Position numbers and translations under genes: made by a program. Positions 20,413 through 29,367 of a stretch of DNA of 64,000 nucleotides are shown here, one piece after another (position 1 is the first letter of the stretch; each line of letters opens with the position of its first letter). The DNA is from Pseudomonas sp. ACN8. GTDB lineage: Bacteria; Pseudomonadota; Gammaproteobacteria; Pseudomonadales; Pseudomonadaceae. The stretch spans positions 62,001 through 126,000 of the forward strand of contig NZ_MRCS01000011.1 of NCBI RefSeq assembly GCF_002303925.1. Direction: 5' to 3'. The notes below the pieces were generated by a model that saw only the letters and a program-made list of their open reading frames with translations, did not search any database and was not told the DNA's origin.

Positions 20413-22304
20413 ATTGGCTCGGCGGGAGTGAGGCTTACCAACGGTAAACTGAGGACGAATGCGGTACCACCGCTGGCCGGGTGCTCGACACCCAGGTGAC
20501 CTCCGGTGGCGGCGGCAAGGCTGGCGGAAAGGGTCAGGCCCAGGCCCAGGCCCTGTTCGCCGGGTTTGGTGGTGAAGAACGGCTCGAACAGGTGCTTGCG
20601 CGCTTCGGCGTCGATGCCGTGGCCGTTGTCACGTACGCGCAGGCGGTATTTGCCATCGAACGCTTCGCCTTCGAGCCACAGTTCGGGTTGCGGTTGCGCT
20701 TGCATGGCGTCCAGGGCGTTACCGATCAGGTTGACCAGAATCTGCTCCAGGCGGGTCTGGTCGATCTGCACCTGCACCTCTTCGAAATGGCGGTGCAGCT
20801 GCGTGTTTTTCATTCGTCCATCGAGCAACTGCAACGCCGCGTCCACACCTTTGCCGAGGCAGGCCTGGCCCTTGTCATCACCGCGCCGGGCGAACGAGCG
20901 CAGGCTGGCGGTGATTCGGCCCATGCGGTCGATCAGTTCGTTGATGGTCTTGAGGTTGGTGCTGGCCACGTCGAGCTGGCCGCGTTCGAGGAAGCGCACG
21001 GTATTGCCGGACAAGGTACGCAGCGCCGCCAGCGGCTGGTTCAGTTCGTGGGCGATGCTGGTGGACATCTGGCCGATGGCTGCGAGTTTTCCGGCCTGTA
21101 CCAATTCATCCTGGGCGCGGCGCAAGGTCTCTTCGGCCTGCCGGCGTTCGCGGATCTGGCCCTTGAGCCGTTCGTTGCTGGCGCGCAGGTCGGTGGTGCG
21201 TTCGGTAATCCGACGCTCCAGCTGATTGTTGGCTTCCTGCAAGGCTTCCCGGGCCGCCAGGCGGGTGGCGATCACCTTGCGCCGCTCGTTCCAGGCGATC
21301 AAAAGGAACGCCAGGAGGGCAAACGCCACGGCCACCAGGATCCCCCGGTTGATCGCTTCGCTGCGCAGATCCTGGAGCGGCGTGAGCAGGGTGAAATTCC
21401 ACGGCGTATCGCCGAGCGGCCGGGTTTGCGCCAGGTAGCTGATGTTTTCGTCGTCGGACACCAGCTCACTGTTGGCCGGGAACGTGAGTTTTTCCACACC
21501 TTCGGACAGGGTTTCCCGAGCCAGCGGCTGCAATTCGTTGAGCGGGAACCAGTAGTACTGCAGGCTGCGGGCGAGCTTTTCCTTGGTTTCTTCGCTCAGC
21601 GGCACCACCGACTTCAAACGCCGCGCCGGATCGCTGGACAGAATGATGATGCCGTTTTCGTCGCTGACGAAGGCCTCCAGGCGTGCCCGTTGCCAGCGTT
21701 CTTCCATGGCTTCCAGGCGGACCTTGACCACCGCGACGCCGATGATCTTGCCGTGTTCTTCCAGGCCATGGGCCAGGTAGTAACCGGGTTCGCCGTTGGT
21801 GCTGCCGATGCCGTAGAAGCGCCCCGGCTGACCGCGCACGGCGTTCTGGAAATAGGCGCGGAAGGACAGGTCTTCACCCAGGTAACTGTCGACATCGCGC
21901 CAGTTGCTGGTGGCCATGACGCGGCCGGTGGTGTCCATCACGTAGATGGCCCGACTGCGGCTGCGCCGGTTCAGGCCTTCGAGGTAATCGTTGACCGTTT
22001 GCCGGTGTTCCGGGGTCGGGTCGGCCAGCAACTGCGAAACACTGGTTTCGAGCTCCAGCAGGCTGGGCAGGTAGGTGTATTTGCTGATTTCGCTTTCGAC
22101 GGCGCGGGCGTGCAGTTCCAGCTGGCGCTGGCCGTTTTCGCTGAGGCTGCGGATGCCGTAGTGCTCACTGATCCAGAAGCCGATATAGCCCAGGCCGACC
22201 ATCATGGCGATGATCAGCGGCGGCAGGAACAAATGACGAACCAGACGGGGTTTCACGGCAAGTGATGGCATTGCTGCGCGATAAAGGGTGGGGTCGCATT
22301 TCAT
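20409..22304 (-). CDS. aauS: Sensor histidine kinase AauS (DctB-like)
   Basis: 631 aa from ATG 22304, which has an AAGG ribosome site 8 bases upstream; a GTG directly before it is less likely. A membrane segment near the N-terminus (LFLPPLIIAMMVGLGYIGFW) and a second at about residues 302-320 (GILVAVAFALLAFLLIAW) bracket a periplasmic double-PAS/dCache-type sensor of the DctB kind. A coiled coil leads to the H-box (STSIAHELNQPLAALRTLSG). The HATPase has an N-box (LVNLIGNALDAM), DNGHGID and GLGLGLT. It should detect extracellular acidic amino acids and phosphorylate AauR. Confidence 0.85.
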   Translation of the reverse strand: MKCDPTLYRAAMPSLAVKPRLVRHLFLPPLIIAMMVGLGYIGFWISEHYGIRSLSENGQRQLELHARAVESEISKYTYLPSLLELETSVSQLLADPTPEHRQTVNDYLEGLNRRSRSRAIYVMDTTGRVMATSNWRDVDSYLGEDLSFRAYFQNAVRGQPGRFYGIGSTNGEPGYYLAHGLEEHGKIIGVAVVKVRLEAMEERWQRARLEAFVSDENGIIILSSDPARRLKSVVPLSEETKEKLARSLQYYWFPLNELQPLARETLSEGVEKLTFPANSELVSDDENISYLAQTRPLGDTPWNFTLLTPLQDLRSEAINRGILVAVAFALLAFLLIAWNERRKVIATRLAAREALQEANNQLERRITERTTDLRASNERLKGQIRERRQAEETLRRAQDELVQAGKLAAIGQMSTSIAHELNQPLAALRTLSGNTVRFLERGQLDVASTNLKTINELIDRMGRITASLRSFARRGDDKGQACLGKGVDAALQLLDGRMKNTQLHRHFEEVQVQIDQTRLEQILVNLIGNALDAMQAQPQPELWLEGEAFDGKYRLRVRDNGHGIDAEARKHLFEPFFTTKPGEQGLGLGLTLSASLAAATGGHLGVEHPASGGTAFVLSLPLVSLTPAEPI

Positions 22305-22347
22305 CACAGATGCCTTGGGTCAACCAGCGATTGCCTGCCTACTCCGA

Positions 22348-22450
22348 CTGTAGGAGCGAGCTTGCTCGCGAAGAACTCAAGGACAACGCGTGCATTCAGG
22401 ATGAACGCGTCATCGTTAACGACCATCGCGAGCAAGCTCGCTCCTACAGG
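22348..22450. repeat. REPIN (GCGAGC type, TTGCTC variant)
   Basis: Arms CTGTAGGAGCGAGCTTGCTC and the matching inverse with GAGCAAGC. Both arms carry the same C-to-T change at the centre, so the pairing is preserved. A decayed third arm (GTAGGGGCGAGC) follows at 22451. It separates aauS from aatP. Confidence 0.88.
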
Positions 22451-22472
22451 GTAGGGGCGAGCTACGTTGGTA

Positions 22473-23207
22473 TTAGTGCTGCAGAATCTTGTTGAGGAAG
22501 TGCTGTGTACGCTCGGCGCGGGCGTTGATGTCACCGAAGAACTCTTCTTTCTTGCAGTCTTCGATGATTTTGCCGGCGTCCATGAAGATGACGCGGTCGG
22601 CCACTTTACGGGCGAAGCCCATTTCGTGGGTCACGCACATCATGGTCATGCCTTCGTGGGCCAGTTGCACCATCACGTCGAGCACTTCGTTGACCATTTC
22701 CGGGTCCAGCGCCGAGGTCGGTTCGTCGAACAGCATGACGATCGGGTCCATCGCCAGCGCACGGGCAATCGCCACACGCTGCTGCTGACCACCGGACAGT
22801 TGGCCCGGATGCTTGTGGGCGTGAGCCGAGAGGCCGACGCGCTCAAGCAGTTGCAGGCCTTTCTTGGTGGCTTCTTCCTTGCTGCGGCCCAACACCTTGA
22901 TCTGCGCGATGGTCAGGTTTTCGGTGATGGTCAGGTGCGGGAACAGCTCGAAGTGCTGGAACACCATGCCCACGCGCGAACGCAGTTTCGGCAGGTTGGT
23001 CTTTGGGTCGGCGATGGAGGTGCCGTCGACCACGATGTCGCCTTTCTGGAACGGTTCCAGGGCGTTGACGCACTTGATCAGGGTCGACTTGCCGGAACCG
23101 GACGGCCCGCACACCACGATCACTTCGCCTTTTTTGACCTCGGTGCTGCAATCAGTCAGTACCTGGAAGTCCCCATACCACTTGTTGATGCTTTTGATAG
23201 AGATCAT
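22473..23207 (-). CDS. aatP: Glutamate/aspartate ABC transporter ATP-binding protein AatP
   Basis: 244 aa, the standard length for a polar amino acid transporter ATPase. It has a Walker A (GPSGSGKST), ABC signature (LSGGQQQR), Walker B ([14 protein letters not shown]) and the switch His in [16 protein letters not shown]. It powers the AatQ/AatM permease pair. It is the last gene of aatJQMP and overlaps aatM by 4 bp. Confidence 0.92.
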   Translation of the reverse strand: MISIKSINKWYGDFQVLTDCSTEVKKGEVIVVCGPSGSGKSTLIKCVNALEPFQKGDIVVDGTSIADPKTNLPKLRSRVGMVFQHFELFPHLTITENLTIAQIKVLGRSKEEATKKGLQLLERVGLSAHAHKHPGQLSGGQQQRVAIARALAMDPIVMLFDEPTSALDPEMVNEVLDVMVQLAHEGMTMMCVTHEMGFARKVADRVIFMDAGKIIEDCKKEEFFGDINARAERTQHFLNKILQH

Positions 23208-23878
23208 ACGGCGAACCTTTTTTGCAGACGCTTGACCAGCTGCGAGGCGGCAAAGCTGATGATGAAGTACACGAGACCGGCGAAAACCAGGAACTCATTG
23301 GAGCGGCCAATGATGTCGCCACTGGCGCGCGAAGCATTGAGGAAGTCCACCAGGCCGACGGCGTAGACCAGCGAGGTGTCCTGAAACAGGATGATGCTCT
23401 GTTGCAGCAACAGTGGTGTCATCTTGCGGAACGCTTGCGGCAGGATGATCAGGCGCATCATCTGCCCGTACGTCATGCCCAGTGCCTGGGCAGCGCCCAT
23501 CTGGCCCTTGGGAATCGACTGCACACCGGCGCGGACGATTTCGCAGAAGTACGCCGCTTCGAACATCATGAAGGCCACGATGCAGGATGCGAACGCACCG
23601 ATCGGCGTGTCTTCGCCAGTGATCCAGCGCAGCACGAACGGTACCGCCAGGTAGAACCAGGTGATCACCAGCAGCAAGGGGATCGAGCGGAAATAGTTGA
23701 CGTACGCGCCGGCGATGTTCGACAGCACTTTGTTGTGGGACAGGCGCATCAGGGCAAGGATGGTGCCGAGAATGATGCCGCCGATCACGCCCATGGCCAT
23801 CAGCTTGAGGGTCATGATCATGCCGTTCCACAGGCCCGGCAGGGACGGGATGATGCCCGAGAAGTCGAATTCCATCAT
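23204..23878 (-). CDS. aatM: Glutamate/aspartate ABC transporter permease AatM
   Basis: 224 aa with about five membrane helices and a typical His/Glu/Gln-type permease fold. The EAA loop that docks to the ATPase reads [20 protein letters not shown]. Two adjacent ATGs (23878 and 23875) are possible starts; both overlap the stop of aatQ. It forms the channel with AatQ in the inner membrane. Confidence 0.9.
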   Translation of the reverse strand: MMEFDFSGIIPSLPGLWNGMIMTLKLMAMGVIGGIILGTILALMRLSHNKVLSNIAGAYVNYFRSIPLLLVITWFYLAVPFVLRWITGEDTPIGAFASCIVAFMMFEAAYFCEIVRAGVQSIPKGQMGAAQALGMTYGQMMRLIILPQAFRKMTPLLLQQSIILFQDTSLVYAVGLVDFLNASRASGDIIGRSNEFLVFAGLVYFIISFAASQLVKRLQKRFAV

Positions 23879-24621
23879 TTACCCCCTACGGAAATCAGGC
23901 CCGGTACGGCGACTTTCTTCTCGACCATACGCATCAGCAACATCAGGCTCATGTTCAGGGTGAAGTAGATCAGCGTTGCCAGGGTAAAGGCTTCGAACAG
24001 GTTGGCGGAGAACTCGGCGGTCTGCTTGGTCTGCGCGAGCAGCTCCATCAAACCGATCAGCGAGGCCACGGAGGTGTTCTTGAAGACGTTCAGGAACTCC
24101 GAGGTAAGCGGCGGAATGATGATCCGGTAGGCTTGGGGCAGCAGCACGTTCCAGTAGATTTGTGGCAGCTTGAAACCCATGGCGCGGGCCGCGGACTCCT
24201 GGCCTTTTGGCAGGGCCTGGATACCGGTGCGCACCTGTTCGCAAACCCGGGCGGTGGTGAACAGGCCCAGGCATACGACGACGCTGAGGAAGGCCGAGGT
24301 GGTCGGGTTCAGGTCCTGCTTGTACCACTCTTGCAGGTCCGCCGGCAGCAGGTCGGGTACCAGGAAGTACCAGATGAACAGCTGAACCAGCAGCGGCACG
24401 TTACGGAAGAGTTCGACGTAGCAGGTGGCGATACCCGATACGATGCGGTTCGGCACGGTACGCATGACGCCCAGGATCGAGCCCAGTGTCAGGGCAATGA
24501 TCCAGGCCGCGATGGCGATGCCGATGGTCCAGGCCAAGCCGGTCACGTACCAGTCGAAATAGGTCTCGCTGCCCACGCCGGTGGACTTGAAGAACACGCC
24601 CCAGTCCCAGTTGTAATTCAT
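23875..24621 (-). CDS. aatQ: Glutamate/aspartate ABC transporter permease AatQ
   Basis: 248 aa with a membrane-spanning permease domain. It has the FRNVPLLVQLFIWYF segment and the EAA loop RAMGFKLPQIYWNVLLPQAY, both usual in GltJ-like permeases. The N-terminal extension NWDWGVFFKSTG is characteristic of the glutamate/aspartate group. It lies 194 bases downstream of aatJ, with a strong hairpin between them. Confidence 0.9.
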   Translation of the reverse strand: MNYNWDWGVFFKSTGVGSETYFDWYVTGLAWTIGIAIAAWIIALTLGSILGVMRTVPNRIVSGIATCYVELFRNVPLLVQLFIWYFLVPDLLPADLQEWYKQDLNPTTSAFLSVVVCLGLFTTARVCEQVRTGIQALPKGQESAARAMGFKLPQIYWNVLLPQAYRIIIPPLTSEFLNVFKNTSVASLIGLMELLAQTKQTAEFSANLFEAFTLATLIYFTLNMSLMLLMRMVEKKVAVPGLISVGGK

Positions 24622-24768
24622 TAGGGTCTCCCCTCAGTTCAATCGATGTACAAGTGCCCGCTTGGGGGAAGCTCCGTTCCCGCCCGACCTTTACGATCAG
24701 GCACACGCTCCCGGCTCGACAGCCACCGGTTCGAGTGTTTCCAAAAAATGCCAGCAGGAAGTGACCAC

Positions 24769-24798
24769 CTCCTGAAAGGGCCAGGGCCCTCTCAGGAG
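24769..24798 (-). promoter_or_regulatory. Intergenic hairpin between aatJ and aatQ
   Basis: CTCCTGA and TCAGGAG form a 7-bp outer stem, with AGGGCC/GGCCCT pairing inside. It lies 18 bases after the aatJ stop. A six-T stretch follows only some 18 bases later, so it is not a classical terminator. Such hairpins often protect or attenuate the message so that the binding protein is made in excess over the permeases. Confidence 0.55.
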
Positions 24799-24815
24799 AT
24801 AAGGTTAGTCAGAAA

Positions 24816-25730
24816 TCAGGACTTCTTGTCGTCAGCCGCTTTATCAGTCGGTTTGGCGATCAGGGCCTTGAGTTCTTCGCTCATCGGGAAGTTCAGGTTC
24901 AGGCCTTTTGGCGGGATCGGTTGCATGAACCATTTTTCGTAGATCTTGTTGATCTCGCCCGATGCGTAGGTGGCCTTGATGGCGTCATCCACAGCCTTTT
25001 TGAACGGCTCGTCGCCTTTACGCACCATGCAGCCGTAGATTTCGTACGACTGTGGCGTGCCGGTCACGGCCCAGTCATCGGCCTTCTTGGCCTTGGCTGC
25101 TTCACCGGCCAGCAGGGCGTCGTCCATCATGAAAGCCACGGCACGGCCGGTTTCCAGCATCTGGAAGGATTCGCCGTGGTCTTTGGCGGAGATGACGTTC
25201 ATGCCCATCTGCTTGTCGGCGTTCATCGCCTTGAGGATGCGCTCGGACGTGGTGCCGGCGGTGGTCACGACGTTTTTGCCTGCCAGATCGGGGAAATCCT
25301 TGTACTTGGAGTCTTTCTTGGACAGCAGACGAGTACCGATTTCGAAGATGCCAACGGAGAAGTCAACCTGCTGCTGACGCTCGACGTTGTTGGTGGTGGA
25401 ACCGCACTCCAGGTCCACGGTGCCGTTCTGCACCAGCGGGATACGGGTTTGCGAAGTCACCAGGTTGTACTTGACCTGCAGGTTCGGCATGTCCAGGTCT
25501 TTTTTCAGCGCTTCGACGACTTTCAGCTGGATGTCGTGGGAGTAGCCGACCGGTTTGCCGGAAGCGTCTGCAATGTAGGAAAACGGGATGGAAGCGTCGC
25601 GATGGCCCAGGGTGATGGTGCCGGACTCTTTGATCTTCTTCAGGGTGCCGGTGAGTTCGGCGGCGAAAACTGGCGTGCTGATCAGAGCGGCAGCAATGGC
25701 TGCGCCCAGGATATGGGGAACGATGCGCAT
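24816..25730 (-). CDS. aatJ: Glutamate/aspartate ABC transporter substrate-binding protein AatJ
   Basis: 304 aa from ATG 25730, preceded by a GAGGAAAA ribosome site and opening a signal peptide (PHILGAAIAAALISTPVFAA). The mature part is a family 3 solute-binding protein: ESGTITLGHRDASIPFSYI at its start and a LECGSTTNN ligand-pocket segment shared with GltI. It binds glutamate and aspartate in the periplasm and hands them to AatQMP. The upstream frame to 25874 runs through the promoter and is not coding. Confidence 0.9.
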   Translation of the reverse strand: MRIVPHILGAAIAAALISTPVFAAELTGTLKKIKESGTITLGHRDASIPFSYIADASGKPVGYSHDIQLKVVEALKKDLDMPNLQVKYNLVTSQTRIPLVQNGTVDLECGSTTNNVERQQQVDFSVGIFEIGTRLLSKKDSKYKDFPDLAGKNVVTTAGTTSERILKAMNADKQMGMNVISAKDHGESFQMLETGRAVAFMMDDALLAGEAAKAKKADDWAVTGTPQSYEIYGCMVRKGDEPFKKAVDDAIKATYASGEINKIYEKWFMQPIPPKGLNLNFPMSEELKALIAKPTDKAADDKKS

Positions 25731-25846
25731 CAAATTTTCCTCGACATTGTTTTTTTTATGGAGCCAGTTCATCGGCCCTTTTGTGCTGCAAAACACCTGA
25801 GCGCTATTGAGAGTCGGCGCAAAGGACATTCGTCGAAGAAGTGTAG

Positions 25847-25863
25847 AGCATGACTCGTGCCAG
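25847..25863 (-). promoter_or_regulatory. Sigma-54 (RpoN) promoter of aatJ
   Basis: The minus strand reads CTGGCACGAGTCATGCT. It has GG and GC with exactly 10 bases between, and only the first T of the TTGC element differs from the usual consensus. Transcription would start near 25836, giving a leader of about 105 bases. It fits control by the sigma-54 activator AauR encoded alongside. Confidence 0.8.
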
Positions 25864-25938
25864 ACCAGTCTCAATTGATCAACGTATTGATTTATAAGGG
25901 AATTAAATATTTTTTGCGTTGAAATTTCAGTGAGATGA

Positions 25939-25952
25939 TCCGGTTAACCGAA
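25939..25952. promoter_or_regulatory. Upstream activator site 2 for aatJ (imperfect)
   Basis: TCCGGTTAACCGAA, one base off the TTCGG-N4-CCGAA pattern, lies about 80 bases upstream of the -24 element. It is 31 bases (about three helical turns) from the perfect site at 25970. Probable AauR binding site. Confidence 0.6.
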
Positions 25953-25969
25953 CCGACCCGCAGGTCGCG

Positions 25970-25983
25970 TTCGGAAAACCGAA
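25970..25983. promoter_or_regulatory. Upstream activator site 1 for aatJ (perfect palindrome)
   Basis: TTCGGAAAACCGAA is a perfect TTCGG-N4-CCGAA inverted repeat, the pattern I recall for AauR operators in P. putida. It lies about 110 bases upstream of the -24 element, a usual distance for a sigma-54 activator. Confidence 0.7.
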
Positions 25984-26007
25984 TGGCGGCAGGGTGCTAC
26001 CCGGTCA

Positions 26008-27636
26008 TCAGGTGTACTTGCGTTTGTCCGGCGCAGGCGGGAAGTACTGGTACAACCAGGTTTCACTCAGGGTGCGGTCGTTGGTGCGGATGAACAGGCG
26101 CAGCTCGACTGGCTCCACGCTGTCATTGGTCGGGTACCAGTCAAACAGGATGCGGTAGCCCTTGATGTCGTCGAGCTTCAGGATGCTGAAATCCTTGACC
26201 TCGCCGTTCGAGCAGGTAACGACCGGCTCGATGCCCGTACCTTCGGGCAAGCGGTCCAGGCCGCCACCGGTGAAGTCCACGGCAAAGCGCCGCGCCCACA
26301 CCGGCGGATAGTGTTCGCCCGGCGCCCAGCCTTCGGTGAAGCCGCCCATGCCTGAACGAGTCGCGTTGACCCGTGCCAACGGCGTTCCGACTGGCGGCAA
26401 TGCGCTCCAGTACAACTTGTAGCCGTAGTTCAGCGAATCCCCTGCAGCCACAGGTTTCTTCGGCGTCCAGAAGGCGACGATGTTGTCCATGGTCTCGCCG
26501 GTGGTCGGGATCTCCAGCAGATCGACCGAGCCTTCGCCCCATGCGGTGGTCGGTTCAACCCACAGGCTCGGGCGACGGCTGTACCAGTCGACGGTGTCCT
26601 GATAGCTGGCGAACTCGTGGTCGGTCTGCACCAGGCCGAAGCCCTTCGGGTCGGTATCGGCGAAGGCATTGAATTGCAGGGTCGCCGGGTTGTTCAGCGG
26701 GCGGCAGATCCACTCGCCGTTGCCGCGCCACATGGCCAGGCGGTCGGAGTCATGGATTTGCGGGTGAATGGTGTCGCACATGCGGCGCTCGTGGGTGCCG
26801 CAACTGAACATGCTGGTCATCGGCGCAATGCCCAACTGGTCGATGGCGGTGCGTGCATTGACGTGGGCGTCGATCTCCATCACCACGCGCTCGGCCTGGC
26901 AGTCGATATCGAAGCGGTAGGCACCGGTGGCGCTCGGCGAGTCGAGCAGGGCGTAGACCACGAAGCGGGTGCTGTCCTTGTCCGGGGTCTCGAACCAGAA
27001 CTTGGTGAAATCGGGGAATTCTTCGCGCTTCTTGGCGTAGGTATCGATGGCCAGCCCGCGGGCCGACAAGCCGTACTGGCCGGTGGCGTCCACCGCACGG
27101 AAGTAACTGGCGCCGAGGAACGACACGACATCGTGCTTGTCCAGTTCCGGGGCCTTGAACAGCTTGAAGCCGGAGAAACCCAGGTCGCCCTTGAGCTGCG
27201 CGGTGTCGACCGTGGTGTTTTCATAGTTGAACAGCGACGGGCGGAAATGCACCTCGCGGGCCATCCGGGTTTTCGGATCGACGCTGTACATGCGCACCGG
27301 CTGCTTGAACCCCATGCCAACGTGGAAAAACTGCACGTCCAGCTGGCCCTTGAGCTCTTTCCACAAGGAATGATTGCCGTCGTAGCGGATCGCATTGAAG
27401 TTCTGCGGCGTCATGGTCGCCAGGGTCGGCGGCAACTGTTGCTTGGTGTCCTGATAGCGGTTGCTGGCGAGCTGTTTGGCCTGGAGTTTCAGCGCCTCGA
27501 AATCGAACGCGGTGGCCTCGCCATCAGCGGTGCCACCGGTGGCGGCCCAGGCCTTGGCGGCCAACAGGCCCGTAGCGGACAAACCGGTGTAGGCCGCGAT
27601 GGCCATGGAGGCTTTGAGCAAGTTCCTGCGGTGCAT
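26008..27636 (-). CDS. opgD: Periplasmic glucan biosynthesis protein D
   Basis: 542 aa from ATG 27636. It opens with a twin-arginine signal peptide ([12 protein letters not shown], hydrophobic stretch, AKAWAA). The rest is an OpgD/OpgG (MdoD/MdoG) domain, with [19 protein letters not shown] and [11 protein letters not shown] as typical segments. OpgD acts in the periplasm on the backbone of osmoregulated periplasmic glucans. The frame extends to 27726, but only the ATG at 27636 places the Tat motif at the N-terminus. It stands alone, and its stop is 25 bases from the aatJ activator site. Confidence 0.9.
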   Translation of the reverse strand: MHRRNLLKASMAIAAYTGLSATGLLAAKAWAATGGTADGEATAFDFEALKLQAKQLASNRYQDTKQQLPPTLATMTPQNFNAIRYDGNHSLWKELKGQLDVQFFHVGMGFKQPVRMYSVDPKTRMAREVHFRPSLFNYENTTVDTAQLKGDLGFSGFKLFKAPELDKHDVVSFLGASYFRAVDATGQYGLSARGLAIDTYAKKREEFPDFTKFWFETPDKDSTRFVVYALLDSPSATGAYRFDIDCQAERVVMEIDAHVNARTAIDQLGIAPMTSMFSCGTHERRMCDTIHPQIHDSDRLAMWRGNGEWICRPLNNPATLQFNAFADTDPKGFGLVQTDHEFASYQDTVDWYSRRPSLWVEPTTAWGEGSVDLLEIPTTGETMDNIVAFWTPKKPVAAGDSLNYGYKLYWSALPPVGTPLARVNATRSGMGGFTEGWAPGEHYPPVWARRFAVDFTGGGLDRLPEGTGIEPVVTCSNGEVKDFSILKLDDIKGYRILFDWYPTNDSVEPVELRLFIRTNDRTLSETWLYQYFPPAPDKRKYT

Positions 27637-28054
27637 AAATACAACCTGTCGTGAACAATCCCGTGCCGTTCCTGGCACGTGCTGGATCAGAAATATCGGT
27701 TCGGACATGCCTTCGGCCAAACACAACGGACTTTTACACAGATGCCCGACAGCTTAAACCGTTCGATTGAAGAGCAAAATTGATTGATGGCACTGCGCCG
27801 TCTCGGCAATGAAACAAGACATGTCGGGAAACAATTCCGACAGGGGTTTCTGATTTAGAGGGCATTTCTGCTTTTTTCGACTAATTACTCTAAAAACCGC
27901 TTTTCAGCGCCCGGAATATTTCTATTCTGTGCACATGACCGGTTTATGCCCTTCGGACCGGTGCGGTTCAGCGGGCACCCAGCGGCTGCTGAAAAAGGGA
28001 TAGGGCGATGCGGTTTTTTGCAGTTTCTTTGACGTCTAGAGAAGGACATCGTCC
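27637..28054. other. Intergenic region opgD to small protein gene
   Basis: A 418-base divergent gap, AT-richer than its surroundings around 27820-27930. It should hold the opgD promoter (minus) and the promoter of the 61-aa gene (plus). TTTTCA and TATTCT spaced by 16 bases near 27901-27930 is a weak plus-strand candidate. No open frame looks real. Confidence 0.35.
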
Positions 28055-28240
28055 ATGTCGAAAGTACAAGGCATCACCGAAATGTTGGGAATCTTTCCGT
28101 GTCTGGCACTGGTGCGACGAAGACGCCGGCTCAACAGCGAGGAAATGAAACTGGTGGAACGCTATCGGGAACTGTCGGAGAGCGACAGGATCGCGATGAG
28201 GTATCTGGTGGATGCGATGAGGAGTGTTTCGAGGTTTTAA
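28055..28240 (+). CDS. Small conserved-looking protein, unknown function
   Basis: 61 aa. It has an AGAAGGA ribosome site about 9 bases before ATG 28055 and a strong terminator just after the stop. The protein starts MSKVQGITEMLGIFPCLALV, carries a run of arginines (RRRRRLNSEE), and ends in a charged helix (ELSESDRIAMRYLVDAM). I recall similar short Pseudomonas proteins but no function. The basic patch would allow nucleic acid or membrane contact. It is a single-gene unit. Confidence 0.65.
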   Translation: MSKVQGITEMLGIFPCLALVRRRRRLNSEEMKLVERYRELSESDRIAMRYLVDAMRSVSRF

Positions 28241-28251
28241 TAAGGCAAACC

Positions 28252-28284
28252 AAAGGGACGGACTGTGAAGTCTGTCCCTTTTTT
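28252..28284 (+). terminator. Rho-independent terminator
   Basis: AAGGGACGGACT and AGTCTGTCCCTT form a 12-bp stem with one G-T pair and a GTGA loop, followed by a T-run. It closes the 61-aa gene and faces the BRO gene's 3' end. Confidence 0.9.
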
Positions 28285-28303
28285 ATCAGCTCGATTTATC
28301 CCT

Positions 28304-28816
28304 TCAGCGGCAAGTGCCAGCGATTGGGAAGGGTCGCTGCACCTGCATCAACTCAGGCATGTCTCGCCACTTGATCCAGGCGTGATGTTGGTAATGCAGC
28401 AAGGGCACTGAAACTCCGGCCCAATTCAAGGAACTCAGGCTTGGCAGGTTTTCCACAGGCGCTGATTTCGCATCACGCAACGAGGGTATGACTTCATTGC
28501 TCAACCACTGGCGCAGGTTGCGGTTTTCCGGGACGAAGTGGTGAACCAGCAAGGCGTACATGCCTGATTCGCTGACCATCAGGGTTTCGATTGTTTTGCC
28601 GTCCTTGCGCAGCCAGACGGTGCGACGTTGGTCGGGATCGAGTTTCAGGGTCAGGCGTTCATTGAGTGGTTTGCCCATCAAGCGACCCAGATCCTGGGCA
28701 CAGAACCAGGCTTGGTTGTTTTGCATGAAGGCGTGGAGGAAACGGTTGTGGCGGGTGAAGACATTAGGAATGAAGCAGGAAGGAATTTCAGTCGGATGTG
28801 ATGTGTGCTTGTGCAT
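28304..28816 (-). CDS. BRO-family (phage antirepressor-like) protein
   Basis: 170 aa from ATG 28816, which has a GGAG 7 bases upstream. The BRO-N domain covers most of it: FMQNNQAWFCAQDLGRLMG, then ESGMYALLVHHFVPENRNLRQWL and NEVIPSLR. BRO domains bind DNA and are common in phage antirepressors and mobile regions, but also occur as lone chromosomal genes in Pseudomonas. The same frame is open without a stop to 29065, and that extra part also looks protein-like, so the true N-terminus may be longer. Its role here is unknown. Confidence 0.75.
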   Translation of the reverse strand: MHKHTSHPTEIPSCFIPNVFTRHNRFLHAFMQNNQAWFCAQDLGRLMGKPLNERLTLKLDPDQRRTVWLRKDGKTIETLMVSESGMYALLVHHFVPENRNLRQWLSNEVIPSLRDAKSAPVENLPSLSSLNWAGVSVPLLHYQHHAWIKWRDMPELMQVQRPFPIAGTCR

Positions 28817-29367
28817 TTTTCGACTCCATGTTGAAGAAAGGAGCCGCCAATAATCCTTCGACAGATTTGGGTGGCGGACCGTGGGGCGTTCGAAGTCGGA
28901 ACGTTCTCGATCAACATGGAAGCCGAGAGGCCCGCGCCACACGGCCCGCCATAACGCGAAACTGAAAGGCAAAAAAATGCCCCAGCTCATATGGGGGCGC
29001 GGATGCGCCATGTTGATATGTTCCGGCTTCGACTCCGGGCCGCTGATTAGGCAGCGACGGAGCAAAGCCTATCGGTCAGGCGCTCGCGGCGCCAAGTCTA
29101 CTCTGGCGACGCTTGTTGTAGGAATCGAGGGTTTTTCAGGAAGGCTGTATCTGTAGGAATTTCCTGTTTTTGCATCTACCGAGGTGACATAGCGTTGCTC
29201 CCCTGATTTTTCCTATAACTTTTCCGGGTTCAAGAATGGACTGCAGATTTTTCTGCATTGATCGAGTTTCCAGCTAGTGCTTCTTCTATAAAACGCTTGT
29301 GGGAGGCGCGAGTTTTTTCAGAAGAGTCCAGCGAAAAAAACGTTCTTTCTACAAGTCAGGGAAGCAA
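28817..29367. other. Gap with a protein-like in-frame extension of the BRO gene
   Basis: 551 bases between the BRO start and the plus-strand 345-aa gene. On the minus strand the BRO frame stays open to 29065. It encodes a basic, Trp-rich segment (ALWRAVWRGPLGF, then RSDFERPTVRHPNLSKDYWR) with a Met at 29011. This may be a real longer N-terminus or a fused leader. From about 29100 to 29360 the DNA is AT-rich and without a credible gene. Confidence 0.45.

Noticed and set aside
20481..22265. 594-aa open frame antisense to aauS
   Set aside because: Shadow of the kinase; its His- and Gln-rich composition is an artefact of reading the opposite strand.
25731..25874. 48-codon extension of aatJ
   Set aside because: It covers the leader and the sigma-54 promoter; the signal peptide starts at 25730.
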